Numbered from the stretch's first letter, positions 11,097-22,744 are shown. The stretch: DNA of 64,000 nt from Pseudoxanthomonas sp. NC8 (GCA_025232375.1 CP060419.1:1735001-1799000); one strand, 5' to 3'. Made by a program: numbers and translations. The notes: generated by a model not told the origin, from the letters alone.

Positions 11097-12379
11097 TCAG
11101 GCGCGGGCGTCGAGCAGCTGCTCGGCCGCGTCCGGATCCAGCACCGGGATGCCGTGCCGGGCGTGGACTTCCTGGCGTTCGCGGAAGGAGTCGTCGATGA
11201 AGATGGCCGGTACCCCGGCTTCGATCGCGTCGCTCTTGGGCTCGCCCCGGCTCAGGTGGACGATGCGGGTGAACAGCGACTCGCACAGGTGGTGGCGGGT
11301 AGGGTTGCCCGCGGACAGCCGGCATGGCGGGTCACCAGCACCACCTCGGTTCCGCGTGCGGTCCACTGGTAGAGCAGCGCCGCCAGCAGCGGGTTGACCA
11401 CGCCCTCCAGCAGCAGGGTGTCGTCCAGGTCAGGTAGACCCGGCGGTAGTCCAGCGCGGCCCGGTAGCGGTTGCCCGGGGCGCGGTCCAGCACCACCTCG
11501 TGGGCCAGCGGCAGCACCGAGAACGGGCGGCCAAGGTGGGCATACACGTGCAGCAGCGCGTGGTTGACCCCGCGCATGCGCGACAGCGCCATCGAGCCGG
11601 CGATCCGCGGCGCCACTTCCAGCAGCTTCGGCACGCCGTCGCGGTCGCGGCGGGCCTTAAGAACCAGGCGCCGCGCAGGCGCAGCTCGGCGGCGATGAGC
11701 GCGGCCATCGCCAGCAGGTCCGCTTCGTCCGCCGCCGGCTCGGTGCGCACGCTGATCCCGGCCTTGACCCGGGTCCGGCGCCGCGGCGCGGCATGCAGCA
11801 GCGCGCCGTCGCCGTCGGACACGCAGTCCACGGTGTACTCCTCGCCCGGCAGGTACTCGCTGACTACGTGGGGCTCGGGGCCTTCCAGCAACTGCCGGTG
11901 GCGGGCCGCGTCGTCGACCCGTTCGGCGCCCACGCTGCCTGGCCGATGGCCGGCTTGGCGAATACCGGGTAAGCGCAACCGGGCGCGCCGGCGTCTGCCG
12001 GCACGATGCCCAGCGGGCGCAGGCGGGCATGGGTGAGGCGCTTGTCGCGGCACAGCGCCGCGGTCTCCGCGTCGGGCACGGCGGCCGGGGCGAGCAGGCG
12101 CTCGCGCTGGCTGGCCAGCAACGGAATGACGCTGTCGTGCGCGGGCACGACCAGGTCGATGTCCCATTCGCGGATCAGCGCGTTGAGCGCATCGACAAGG
12201 TCGCCACGGCGGGTATCGGCGTCGATGCGCCGGTAGCGGCGATAGGCGAACCCGCCATGGTCGTCGACCGAGGAAGCGCCGTGCAGGCGCACGTCCTTGG
12301 CCTGGCGCAGGGCGGCATGGACCTCCAGCCCGATTTCCGAGCCGCAGGGGAACACCAGTACGTTGATGCGCCGGCTCAC
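11097..12379 (-). CDS. ATP-grasp ligase fused to a C-terminal HAD-like domain
   Basis: Starts at GTG: INVLVFPCGSEIGLEVHAAL, a Rossmann-like pre-ATP-grasp fold (IDLVVPAHDSVIPLLASQRE). The ATP-grasp core has YPVFAKPAIGQ, SEYLPGEEYTVDCVSDGDG and LLEVAPRIAGSMALSRM. After an ALDYRRVY linker comes a HAD motif: with one base restored it reads YLDLDDTLLLEG (DxDxT type). The last part, PKSDAIEAGVPAIFIDDSF, is the HAD motif III/IV region. About 427 codons. Frame breaks near 11935, 11660, 11430 and 11310. It would join an amino or carboxyl partner at ATP cost and dephosphorylate something; the substrates are unknown. It follows the giant transferase gene by one base. Confidence 0.75.
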
Positions 12380-12380
12380 G

Positions 12381-15300
12381 TCAGCCGATGCCCGCCACGG
12401 CGCGCTCGAACTGGGCCAGCGCCCGTCGCGAATAGGCGTCCGCGTCCCACGCGGCGCCCGCGGCGGGATGGTCGAGCCAGAGCGCAGATGCCATCGGCCA
12501 GCCCGTCGGTGGAATCGGGCACCAGCCGTCCGGCGCCATCGGCCAGCACGCTCTGCGGCCCGGGGATGTCGGTCGACAGCACCGGCTTGCCGAGGGTCAT
12601 CGCTTCCAGCAGGACGATGCCCTGGCCCTCGTAGTGGGAGGACAGCACGAACAGGTCGAGTTCGCGCATCACCGGGTAGGGATTGGCCAGCGCGCCGGTG
12701 AGCATCACATCGTTCTCCAGTCCGAGTTCGGCGATGCGCTGCTGCAGCACCGGTCGTTCCGGCCCCTCGCCGACGATCACCAGCTTCGTGGCCGGATGCG
12801 AGTTCCGCACCCGGGCGAAGGCATCGAGCAGGCGGCGGTGGCCTTTCTCCGGCGACAGCCGGCCAACCGTGCCGAGCAGCACATGGCCTTCGCGCCAGCC
12901 GGCCAGGCCGTCCGGAAGCGCCTGTCCGGCGCGGGTCCGGATGAAGCCCGGGTCGATGCAGTTGTCCACGCTGTGGAAGCGGTCGGCCTGCTGGTAAGGC
13001 GCATCGGCGAAGCGGCGCCGGTTGACCGTGGCGAGGCTGTCGGAGACCGAGACCAGCGCGTCGCACAGCGGATACTGCTCGAACACCTTGGCCAGCTGCG
13101 GATGGCGGCTGCGCAGCTCCCGGTCCATGTCGTTGTGCAGGTAAACCGCGCAGCGCGTGCCGGCCGGGCGGCCGCGCGCGAACAGCGCGGTCCAGAACGC
13201 CGCGTAGCCGGAGAAGTCGACCACCACGTCGAAGTCGGCGCTGCCGAACTGGCGCGCGTACTCACGCACGTAGTAGGTGTCGAGCAGGCGCAGCTGGCGC
13301 GGGTTGAGCACCTCGCGGCCGCCCTGGCGGGCACTGAGCCACTGCTGTTCGCGGGTGGCCACCGGGAAGCTGATCCGGCCCCAGCGTGCCACGTGGGCGG
13401 GCAGTTCGGCGAAGCGCTCGAGGCGCTGCGGATAGCTTTCGAGGGTCCACGGATCGACCACCACGGTCATCGAGACGCGTGCCGGATCGATTGAACCGGC
13501 GAGGCGGTTGAACGAAGCGGTCACCCCGTTGGGACTGAAGTTGCCGACTATGGAACAGCAGGGTGCGCTTGCTGCGCGGCGGCCGGCTGACCATGTGGCG
13601 GGTGTCGTCCTCGAAGAAGAACGCCACGATGCGTGCCGCCGAGGCGCCGTCCTCCAGTGGCCAGTACTCGCGCCGCGCGGCCTCGATCCGGGCGGTGTCC
13701 CCGGCCAGGTTTTCGCCCGGGGTTGCGGCCAGCGCTGCCGGCAAGGCCTGTTCCAGCGCCTCGGGCGTGGCGCAGGCATGCACCGGCAGGGCGTGGATGT
13801 CCAGGTACAGGCCGCGCTCGCGGCGGTACTGCTCTGGGTCGGGCACGTACAGCAGCACCGGGCGGCCGCTGGGCAGGAAGTCGAACAGGATCGACGAGTA
13901 GTCGGTGACCAGCACGTCCACCACCGACATCAGTTCGGTGATGTCCTCGCCGGCGGGGATCGCCATCGCGCCGTCCGGCAGTGGGCCGAGCGCGCGCGCG
14001 ACCATGTGGTGGCCGCTGAACAGCACGCTGGCGCCGTGGCCAGCCAGGCGGCCGATCGCTTCGGACACCAGTCCCGTATCCAGCGAGGCGCCGTCGAGGC
14101 TGCCGCGCCAGGTCGGCGCGTACAGGATCACCTTCGCGTCCGCGGTAAGGCCCAGCCGTGCCTTCAGCCGCGTGCGCGAACCGGCGTCCGCGCCCAGCAT
14201 CAGGTCGATCCGCGCCTGTCCGGTGTCGGCGATGCGCGCGGTGATGACGTCCTCCACCTGCATGGACGACAGCAGCACCTGCCGGGTGAAGGCGTTGGGC
14301 ATCGCCAGGTGGGTGGCCTGCAGCAGGTTGCGCAGCGCGTTCTTGTGGTCGAACAGCGCGCCGGGGATGTCGATGCCCAGCTTCTTCAGCGGCGTGCCGT
14401 GCCATAAGGTGTGAGGTAGCGCTGCTCCGGGCGCCGCACGAAATACGGCATGAAGGTGTTGTTGTTGACCAGCCAGCCGGCGGTGGTAAGGTAGCGGGCG
14501 TACGCGGTGCTGCCGTGGCGCACGAACACAACGTCCGGCAGCGCGCCCAGGTCGGCGGGGATGGTCGCGTCCGGCTTGACCGCCCACACGTGCAGCAGGC
14601 CGCGGCTGGCCAGTCGCGCGCGCGGCGCGGAACACGGCCAGCGGATTGCAGCTCACCGAGTCGCCGTGGAAGCTCTCGTAGAGGACCACCTCGTCGCGGA
14701 CCGGCAGGGTCTCGATGAACTCGGCGTATTCCAGCTTGATGTCGCGCACCGGCGCTGGCTGGCCTTCGACCACGGGCGCTTCCGGAACGATGTCGAAGTC
14801 GCGCCGGAACAGGCGCGTGGTAAGGAACGCGTCGCAGGCGTCACGGTCGCGCCCGGCCCGGTGCAGGGCCACGGCGAGGCGGAAGTGCCAGCGTGGCGCG
14901 TGCGCGGCGTGGCGGTCGAGGCCTGCGGCATAGGCCGCCGCGGCTTCGGCGTGCAGGCCCAGGCGCTCGCAGCACAGGCCCAGCTCGAAGTGCAGTTCGG
15001 GATCGAGCGCGTAGTCGTGCAGGCGCGCGGCGAGGGCGTCGCGTCGCGCCGGGTCGTCGTCGTTGCCGGCGGCAGGCAGCACGTGCGGCTCTTCCGGCAG
15101 GCAGTGCAGCCACGCCTGGATGGCGGCCTCGAGGTCGCCGCCGGCGTGCAGGCACGTACCTGGCGGTAGCGCCAGTCGGCGTGTTCACGCAGCGCCAGCG
15201 CGCGCGTAGGCTGCGGCCGCCTCGCGCGGGCATTCCAGCCGTTCCAGCATCCAGCCATGGCGGTAATGCCAGTCCGCGTGTTCCGGCGCGAGCGCGAGCG

Positions 15301-16298
15301 CGGTGGCGTAGGCATCGGCGGCGTCCTCCCAGCGGTACAGCGTCTCCAGCAGGTAGCCGTGGGCGAACTGCAGGCGTGCGTTGGCCGCATGCGCCGGTTC
15401 GGTAAGGCGCAGCCGGTAGGCGCGTTCGGCGCCTACCCAATCCTTCTCGCGTTCGTGGCGCAGGCCGATCCCCAGCATCGCGATGTCCGGGTCGGACGCC
15501 GCGACCCGCGCATAGCAGGCCTCGGCCGCATCGGTGCGTCCACGCTGTTCCTCGACCCGGCCGAGCCGGTAGTGGATGTCGGCATTGCCGTCGTCGAGCG
15601 CAAGCGCGCGTGCGTAGGCGGCGGCCGCATCGTCCAGCCAGCCCAGGCGTTCGCAGGTAAGGCCCAGCGCGTGGAACCAGTCGGCGCGACCGTCTTCCAG
15701 CGCGGTCGCCGCGCGCATCGCGGTCACCACGCGGCGCCAGCCGTTGCGCTTTGCCACGATCGTGCCGAGCAGGGCGTGGTGCGCGGCCGCCTCGGGCTGC
15801 AGGTCGCAGGCGCGCACGGCGAACATGTCGGCCACGTCCCACAGTTGCAGCTGCGCTAGGTTGGCGGCGATGCGCGCGAACACCGCACCCGGCGCCTGCA
15901 GCCCGTTGAGCAGGGCCAGGGTGCGCAGGTTGAACCGGGTCTTGCGCGCCACGTCCTGCCGCTCGCCCGGGACCGGGAGGGTCTCCAGCCCGGCGGCATG
16001 GCCGATGTCCAGGTAGTGGGCGACCGGATCGCGGCGATGGTCGCCTTCCAGGTGCTGGGACTGGTACCACCACAGGTCGAAGCCGGCGGCGGGATTGCGG
16101 AACTCGCGCCAGCCGTCGCGGCGGAAGTGGCGCTAAGGCCGCGTCGCCGTCGGCGGCGAGGTCCGGGTTCTGCTGGCGGTAGAACGCCGCGTCGAACCAC
16201 GCGGGCGCGGCATCCGCGTCCGTGGGAAGCCGCGCGGCATCGGCGCAGGCATCGGTGGCGGGCAGGGCGGCGGCGCGGTGCAGGGCGTGGTCGTTCAT
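12381..16298 (-). CDS. Giant fusion: TPR repeats, CDP-glycerol glycerophosphotransferase, GT4 glycosyltransferase
   Basis: About 1306 codons. The N-terminus has two copies of the FDxxxY-NPDL repeat common in surface-glycan enzymes (FDAAFYRQQNPDLAADG). Next come many TPR-like helical repeats (ADWFHALGLTCERLGWLDDA; ADWHYRHGWMLERLECPREA). Then a glycerophosphotransferase domain (TLWHGTPLKKLGIDIPGALF; VILYAPTWRGSLDG; LVTDYSSILFDFLPSGRPVL). Then a GT4 domain (NFSPNGVTASFNRLAG; GTVGRLSPEKGHRRLL; LSSHYEGQGIVLLEAMTLGK). The GPT and GT4 parts look like two genes only because of CTATGG near 13546. Restoring CCTGG there gives LLFQVGNFSPNG in one open frame with no stop between. Other breaks: 16133, 15205, 14615, 14405, 12480. 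Confidence 0.75.
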
Positions 16299-16324
16299 CG
16301 GGATGCCGTGGTGGGCGGTTCGCG

Positions 16325-16717
16325 TCACTGCATCGCGCGGATGCTGGCCTTGAGCAGGGAGCTGGAGATGTCCTCGGTGCGCGGCAGGTAACGGACCGTG
16401 CAGTGGCGGGCGAGGTCGTCGAAGTGACCGGCCCAGTCCGAGCCCATCACCAGGATGTCGGCGCCGTAACGGCGGATGTCATGGGCCTTCTGCTCCCAGG
16501 TGTCCTCGGGGAAGACATCGTCCACGTAGCGGATCGCGCGCAGCACCGCCTCGCGGTCGGCATAGCTCTGGGTGGCGCGCTTCTGCTTGATCGCGTTGAA
16601 GCTGTCGGACGACAGGCCGACCAGCAGGGTGTCGCCCAGCGCGCGGGCGCGCCGCAGCAGGTTCACGTGGCCGACATGGAGCAGGTCGAAGGTGCCGTAG
16701 GTCAGGACGACGGTCAT
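16325..16717 (-). CDS. tagD: TagD-like glycerol-3-phosphate cytidylyltransferase
   Basis: Makes CDP-glycerol from glycerol-3-phosphate and CTP. The 131-residue product has the nucleotidyltransferase signature TYGTFDLLHVGHVNLLRRA (HxGH), the VGLSSDSFNAIKQKRATQSY segment, and RTEDISSSLLK, equivalent to the RTEGIS motif of TagD. Length is as in TagD, and the frame is intact. First gene after a sigma-54 promoter and 26 bp before the giant transferase gene, which would use its product. Other cytidylyltransferases (ethanolamine phosphate, HldE type) share the HxGH motif, but the RTE..S end favours TagD. Confidence 0.9.
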   Translation of the reverse strand: MTVVLTYGTFDLLHVGHVNLLRRARALGDTLLVGLSSDSFNAIKQKRATQSYADREAVLRAIRYVDDVFPEDTWEQKAHDIRRYGADILVMGSDWAGHFDDLARHCTVRYLPRTEDISSSLLKASIRAMQ

Positions 16718-16750
16718 GTGGACTCCGGAAGGGCGGGTGCGCCCCGGTCC

Positions 16751-16768
16751 ATGCAAGCGGCGTGCCGG
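16751..16768 (-). promoter_or_regulatory. sigma-54 promoter of the tagD operon
   Basis: Minus strand CCGGCACGCCGCTTGCAT, identical over 18 bases to the promoter of fliE. It lies 34 bp upstream of the tagD ATG. Confidence 0.9.
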
Positions 16769-16790
16769 CGTGCACGGCCGCCGGCCGTGG

Positions 16791-17450
16791 TCAGCGGGTC
16801 ACCCGGACCGCGACCTGGACCCATTCGGATTTCCACAGGTATTCGAAGTCCCGCCCGCGGCGCGCGCACCAGTCGAGCAGGGCGCGATGCTCGTCGTCGC
16901 GGAAGTCGTCGCCGACCTGCATGAAGTATTCGTCGAACAGGATCACGGTCCCGGGCGCGATCCGCGCGTCCAGGCCCTCGAGCGCCTCGATGGTCGAGCC
17001 GTACAGGTCGGCGTCGGCATGGAGCAGGGCGAGGGGACGCTGCAGCCGTTCGGCGACGCCGGCGATCGTGTCGCTGAACCAGCCGGGCACGACCTCGACG
17101 TTGGCGGCCTCGAATGCCGGGATTTCGCCTTCGCCGAGGGCGAAGGCCCCCTTCTTCCAGGGTCCCATCCAGTCTTCCGGCAGGCCCTCGAAGCTGTCGA
17201 GCAGGTACAGGGTCCGGTCCGCGGGCATCCGTGCGTGCAGGAAGCGCGCGCATTCGCCCTTGTAGACGCCCAGCTCGAGGAAGTCGCCGCCGAGGCGGAC
17301 CTCGCGCACCGCCTCGTCCAGCGCGGTGAGCTTGTAGCTGTACCACGGGTCTTCGCCGGGGCCGAAGCTGCGGGTACGCAGTTCCGGCACGCCCGGCAGG
17401 CGTTCGCGGACGTGCCGGAATGGCGCGCCCAAGCGGAGGTTGCCGTGCAT
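16791..17450 (-). CDS. TylF/MycF-family SAM-dependent methyltransferase
   Basis: 219 residues, frame intact. SAM-binding motif FLELGVYKGECARFLHARM, then LYLLDSFEGLPEDW, and a family-typical metal/substrate strand LLHADADLYGSTIEALEGL followed by VILFDEYFMQVGDDFRDDE. This is the TylF (macrocin O-methyltransferase) / Methyltransf_24 class, which usually O-methylates sugars. Here it probably caps or decorates the glycan; that role is inferred from context. It follows the XcbB-like gene by 13 bp and should share its sigma-54 promoter. Confidence 0.8.
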   Translation of the reverse strand: MHGNLRLGAPFRHVRERLPGVPELRTRSFGPGEDPWYSYKLTALDEAVREVRLGGDFLELGVYKGECARFLHARMPADRTLYLLDSFEGLPEDWMGPWKKGAFALGEGEIPAFEAANVEVVPGWFSDTIAGVAERLQRPLALLHADADLYGSTIEALEGLDARIAPGTVILFDEYFMQVGDDFRDDEHRALLDWCARRGRDFEYLWKSEWVQVAVRVTR

Positions 17451-17463
17451 CGACGTGCTCCCG

Positions 17464-18493
17464 TCAGGCCTGGTTCGATGCGCGCAGCGCGTCGAGCTGG
17501 CGGTCCGACAGCTCGATGCCGCAGAGCATCTGGTTGATCAGCGCGACCTGCAGGCCCAGCGAGGCGGGGGCCACGTCCGGGTGGTCCTTGATCGCCGGAC
17601 TCTGCACGTCGATGAAGGCGATCCGGTCGCCGCGGGGGAATCCATGGCGATGTCCCGGATGTACGGCAGCTGCGGCGAGTGGCTGGAGTAGATCACCACG
17701 CGCTCGGCCTCCGGACCGTCCGCGGCGAGGTGGGCGGCGAACAGTTCGCGCTTGTCGCGCGGGAACATCCCGCAGGTGAAGTGCGAATCGCGGTAGCGAC
17801 GGACGTAGTAGTCATCCGCATGCAGGATCGGTTCCACGCAGACCGCTTTCAGCCCTGTCCGCAGCGAGTGCAGCAGCGCGCCGGATGCACCCTTGGACGT
17901 GCCGTAGAGGACGGTGTGCCGCGAGTCGACGCCGATGTCCGCCATCACCTTGCCGATCAGCGCGGAGACCCGCGCTTCGTTGTCCGGCTGCGCCAGCGTG
18001 TCGGTGTAGAACGCGCCGACCACGCCCCCCCAGGTCGGCGATGCGCAGGATCGCGGTGTCCCATGGCGTGTACTTGGGCGCCTTGGCTCAGGTTGCGCAT
18101 GAAGTAGCGTGCCGAGAACCCGGCTTCGTACATCTGGTCGACCTGCGACATGCTGGAGAAGATCACCAGCAGCCGCCGCGCGGGTGCATGCTGCGGAAGC
18201 TCCAGTTGATAGCAGACGCCGTCGTGCTCGCGCAGGCCGAAGCTGGTGTGGCGTGCCCAGAATCGCGGCGCAATGCCGGCCTTCACGAACGATGTGACCG
18301 CGCCGGAGTCGTTGGCGAACTTGTAGGCCAGGAAGCCGCGGGTGGTAAGGTGGAGCAGTACCTCCCTCTGCGCCTCGTCCCGGCGCGACAGATGGATCAG
18401 GTTGGCCTCGCCCGGATGGCGCAGGTGTACGAACCCTGCTTCGGTAAGGTCGGTACGGAACAGTTCGTCGACGTCGATGTCCAGGCCTGCCAC
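17464..18493 (-). CDS. XcbB/CpsF-like capsular polysaccharide biosynthesis protein (alpha/beta-hydrolase fold)
   Basis: GTG start preceded by an AGGAG ribosome site; about 343 codons. Seen: [20 protein letters not shown], then [20 protein letters not shown], then a serine-hydrolase-like elbow [20 protein letters not shown] and [20 protein letters not shown]. The order IFSSM - ILRIAD - YGxSKGxxGAL resembles the XcbB/CpsF family found in capsule loci. I know of no firm catalytic assignment. Frame breaks near 18085 and 17638. First gene of a two-gene unit (with the methyltransferase) under its own sigma-54 promoter. Confidence 0.65.
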
Positions 18494-18566
18494 GGTCGAT
18501 CACTCCTCTCGCAGTCACGATGCATGCATGGCTGCCCGGCCGAAGGCGCGGGCAGCCGCAACTGCC

Positions 18567-18583
18567 ATGCAAGGGACGTGCCC
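18567..18583 (-). promoter_or_regulatory. sigma-54 promoter of the xcbB-like gene
   Basis: Minus strand GGGCACGTCCCTTGCAT, GG-N10-GC exact, 74 bp upstream of the GTG start. It lies between the fleQ stop and the island's first gene. Confidence 0.8.
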
Positions 18584-18623
18584 GCGCCGGTCGATGCACG
18601 GCGCGCGGAGGACGGTGGCGGGA

Positions 18624-20079
<1,456 letters not shown>

Positions 20080-20083
<4 letters not shown>

Positions 20084-20460
20084 GCCGCGTCCTCCTGCGC
20101 CAGCCGCTCCAGGATCGGCATGACCTCCTGCAGGTAGGACAGCTTGCTGACGAAGTTGTCGGCGCCGGCGCGCATGGCGTGCTCGCGGTGCTCGGCGTCG
20201 TCGAAATGGCTGGCGATCACGATGTACGGCGGCTGGTCCTGGGCCTTGATCAGGCGCGTGGCCTGCAGCCCGCCCATCTCCGGCATCGCCAGGTCCATCA
20301 GGACCGCGTCCGGGCGCAGCGCCTCGGAGCGCTCGATCGCCTCCAGGCCGTTGCCGGCGGTGCCGGCGATCTCCAGCCATTCGACCTTGCGGAAGTGGCG
20401 CATGGCGGCGTTGATGAAACCGTCGTGGTCGTCCACGAGCAGGACTCGGAGGTTGCGCAT
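20080..20460 (-). CDS. Single-domain response regulator (CheY-like receiver)
   Basis: 126 residues, intact frame: LRVLLVDDHDGFINAAMRHF at the start with the acidic DD pair, phospho-acceptor in VLMDLAMPEMGGL, and a conserved lysine near ADNFVSKLSYLQ. No output domain. Start taken at MRNLRVLL, with GGAG just upstream. It lies between rpoN and fleQ and is co-transcribed with them, so it probably tunes the flagellar cascade; its kinase is not obvious. Confidence 0.85.
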
Positions 20461-20470
20461 GGGAATCTCC

Positions 20471-21911
20471 TCAGCCCGCTCGGGCAAGAATCGGGGCGGC
20501 GCCGCGGCGGCGTTCGCGCGCCGGGGCGATGGACAGCTGCTCACGATACTTGGCTACCGTGCGCCGGGCGATATGCACGCCCCTGGCGGGCGAGCAGGGC
20601 GGCGATGGCGTCGTCGGCCAGCGGCCGCGCGGCCGGTTCGGCCTCGATCAGCCGCCGCACCATCGCCTTGACCGCCGCGCCGGAAACGTTGGCGCCTTGG
20701 GCGCACGGCGAAGAAATGCTTGAGCTCGAAGGTGCCGCGCGGGGTCTGCACGTACTTGCCGCTGGTGATGCGCGAGATGGTGGACTCGTGCATGCCGATC
20801 GCGTCGGCCACTTCCTTCAGGGTCAAAGGCGCCATCGCCTCGTCGCCGCGCTCGAGGAAGGCGGCCGGCGTTCGACCAGCACCCGGGTGGTCCGCAGCAG
20901 GGTGTCGTAGCGCATCGACAGGCCGCGGGTCAGCCAGCGGGCTTCCTGCAGCAGTTCGCGCAGGCGGCCTGCGCCTTCGCTGTCGCCGGCTTGGGCCAGG
21001 GCGCGCTCGTAGCTGCCGTTGACCGCCAGCTTCGGCGCGGTGGCCGGGTTCAGCGCCACGCGCCACTGGCCGTCGCCGTTCCACACCACCACGTCGGGGA
21101 TCACATAGCCGGCATCGCCCGGCTGTCCGGCGTCGGCCTCGGCCGGGCGCGGCTGCAGCGACAGGACCAGGCGCACCGCCTCGGCCACGTCGTCCGCCTC
21201 GACCTGCAGGTGGCGGGCGATCGCGGCATGGTCGTGGGCGGCCAGCTCGGTAAGGCAGTGTTCGAGGATGCGTGCGGCCAGCGGGCGGCCGGCGCAGGGC
21301 GCGGGCAGGGCGGCCAGCTGGGCCAGCAGGCACTCGCGCAGGTCGCGTGCGGTAAGGCCGGCCGGCTCGCCGTGCAGCAGGCGCTGGCGCACCGCCTCGA
21401 TGCGCTCGGCGACGACGTCGAAGCGGGCGCAGGCGCGCAGCAGCAGCGCTTCGTGGTCGCCATCCAGGTAGCCGGCTTCGTCGCAGTGCTCCAGCCAGAA
21501 GCCGGCGATCTCCAGCTGCTGGCCGTCCAGCTCCAGCGTAAGGCGCTGCAGTGCGCGCACGCAGGGGTCGCTGGAACCGGGCTCGGCGATGCGCTGCATG
21601 CGGTCTTCGCCTTCGCCGCTCCAGCTGGCGCCGGCCACGTCCCACATCGAGGACTCGGGAAGTTCGTCGAACGCGGCGGTCTCGAGCGAGCCCCCTCGAG
21701 CGCGGCCGCAGCCGGCCGGGTCGATCTCCTCGCCGTCGGCGGCGGTGGCCACCGCGTCCTCGTCCAGCTCGAGCATCGGGTTCTGCTCGAGCACGCGGGC
21801 CACTTCCATCTGCAGCTGCTGCGCGTCCAGCTGCAGCAGGCGGATCGACTGCAGCAGCTGCGGCGTCAGGTGCAACTGCTGGCCCATCTGGACCGAGGTT
21901 GTGGCCTTCAT
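20471..21911 (-). CDS. rpoN: RNA polymerase sigma-54 factor RpoN (flagellar-cluster copy)
   Basis: About 480 codons. Region I glutamine/leucine-rich start: [40 protein letters not shown]. The acidic region II is short. The core-binding part and helix-turn-helix ([20 protein letters not shown]) follow, and the end carries the RpoN box ARRTVAKYR (about 20545-20570). Breaks near 20868, 20700 and 20582. Xanthomonads often keep a second rpoN within the flagellar cluster; this copy fits that RpoN2 position. Divisions of labour with any other copy cannot be seen here. Confidence 0.93.
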
Positions 21912-22110
21912 CTTGCATTCCCCGCTGCGCGCCGGAACGGTGGCGCCGTTGGAATGCATCGTGCGCGCCCAGCGTCAGGAACTGAATCAGGGCCAACCCG
22001 ATTGCGCTCGTCCATTTCCTGACGTGATGTCGGGGTTTTCCCTACATCGATGCGGCCGGACCGTCACCCCGCCGCCAGCACCGTACCAGGCGCCGGCGGA
22101 AAGCTGACGC

Positions 22111-22744
22111 TCATCCCAGTTCGCGCTGGTGCTTGACCGCCAGCAGGACCAGTTCGCTGGCGCGCCGGCAGCCCAGCGTCTCCATCATGCGGGCGCGATG
22201 GGTTTCCACGGTCTTGACGCTGATGCCCAGTTCGGCGGCGATTTCCTTGCTGCTCAGGCCGCGGCCGATCCGGGTCAGGATTTCGCGCTGCCGTGGCGGC
22301 AGCGCGGCGACGCCGGCCGGCTTGGCCTTGCCCAGCAGCGGGGCGATCATCCGCGAGGAGATGCGCGGGCTGAGGAACACGTCGCCGCTGGCGGCCGAGC
22401 TCAGCGCCAGCTCCAGTTCGAGCGGCGCGGCGTCCTTGACCACGAAGCCGGCCGCCCCGCGGTGGGGCGTCGCGCACGTGCAGAGGGTCGTCGTGCATGG
22501 ACATCATCACCACGCGCGTGGCGGGCACCTTCTCGAGGATGCCGCTGAGCGCCTCCATACCGGTGCGGCCGGGCAGGGACAGGTCGAGCAGGACCAGGTC
22601 AGGGCGATGGATCTCGGTAAGGTCGATGGCCTTGGTCGGCATTCATGGCCTCGGCGACCACGTCCACTCCGGCGAAGCTCTGCAGCAGCCGGCTCAATCC
22701 GGCACACGCACCAGGGTGTGGTCGTCAACGATCAGGACACGCAC
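22111..22744 (-). CDS. NarL/FixJ-type response regulator with LuxR DNA-binding domain
   Basis: Starts at GTG: VRVLIVDDHTLVR; phospho-acceptor in LVLLDLSLPGRTGMEAL; lysine of the receiver in AAGFVVKDAAPLEL; LuxR helix-turn-helix LTRIGRGLSSKEIAAELGIS then VKTVETHRARMMETLG. About 211 codons. Breaks near 22700, 22630 and 22470. It lies between the PilZ-like gene and rpoN, and 199 bp separate it from rpoN. The partner kinase is not adjacent. Confidence 0.88.

Noticed and set aside
12900..13560. Separate GT4 gene starting near 13560
   Set aside because: The boundary exists only because of CTATGG in place of CCTGG. Repaired, the frame continues from the glycerophosphotransferase domain.
5048..18493. 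The polymer island as a recent horizontally acquired mobile element
   Set aside because: No integrase, insertion sequence, tRNA junction or drop in GC. Composition and promoters match the flagellar genes around it.
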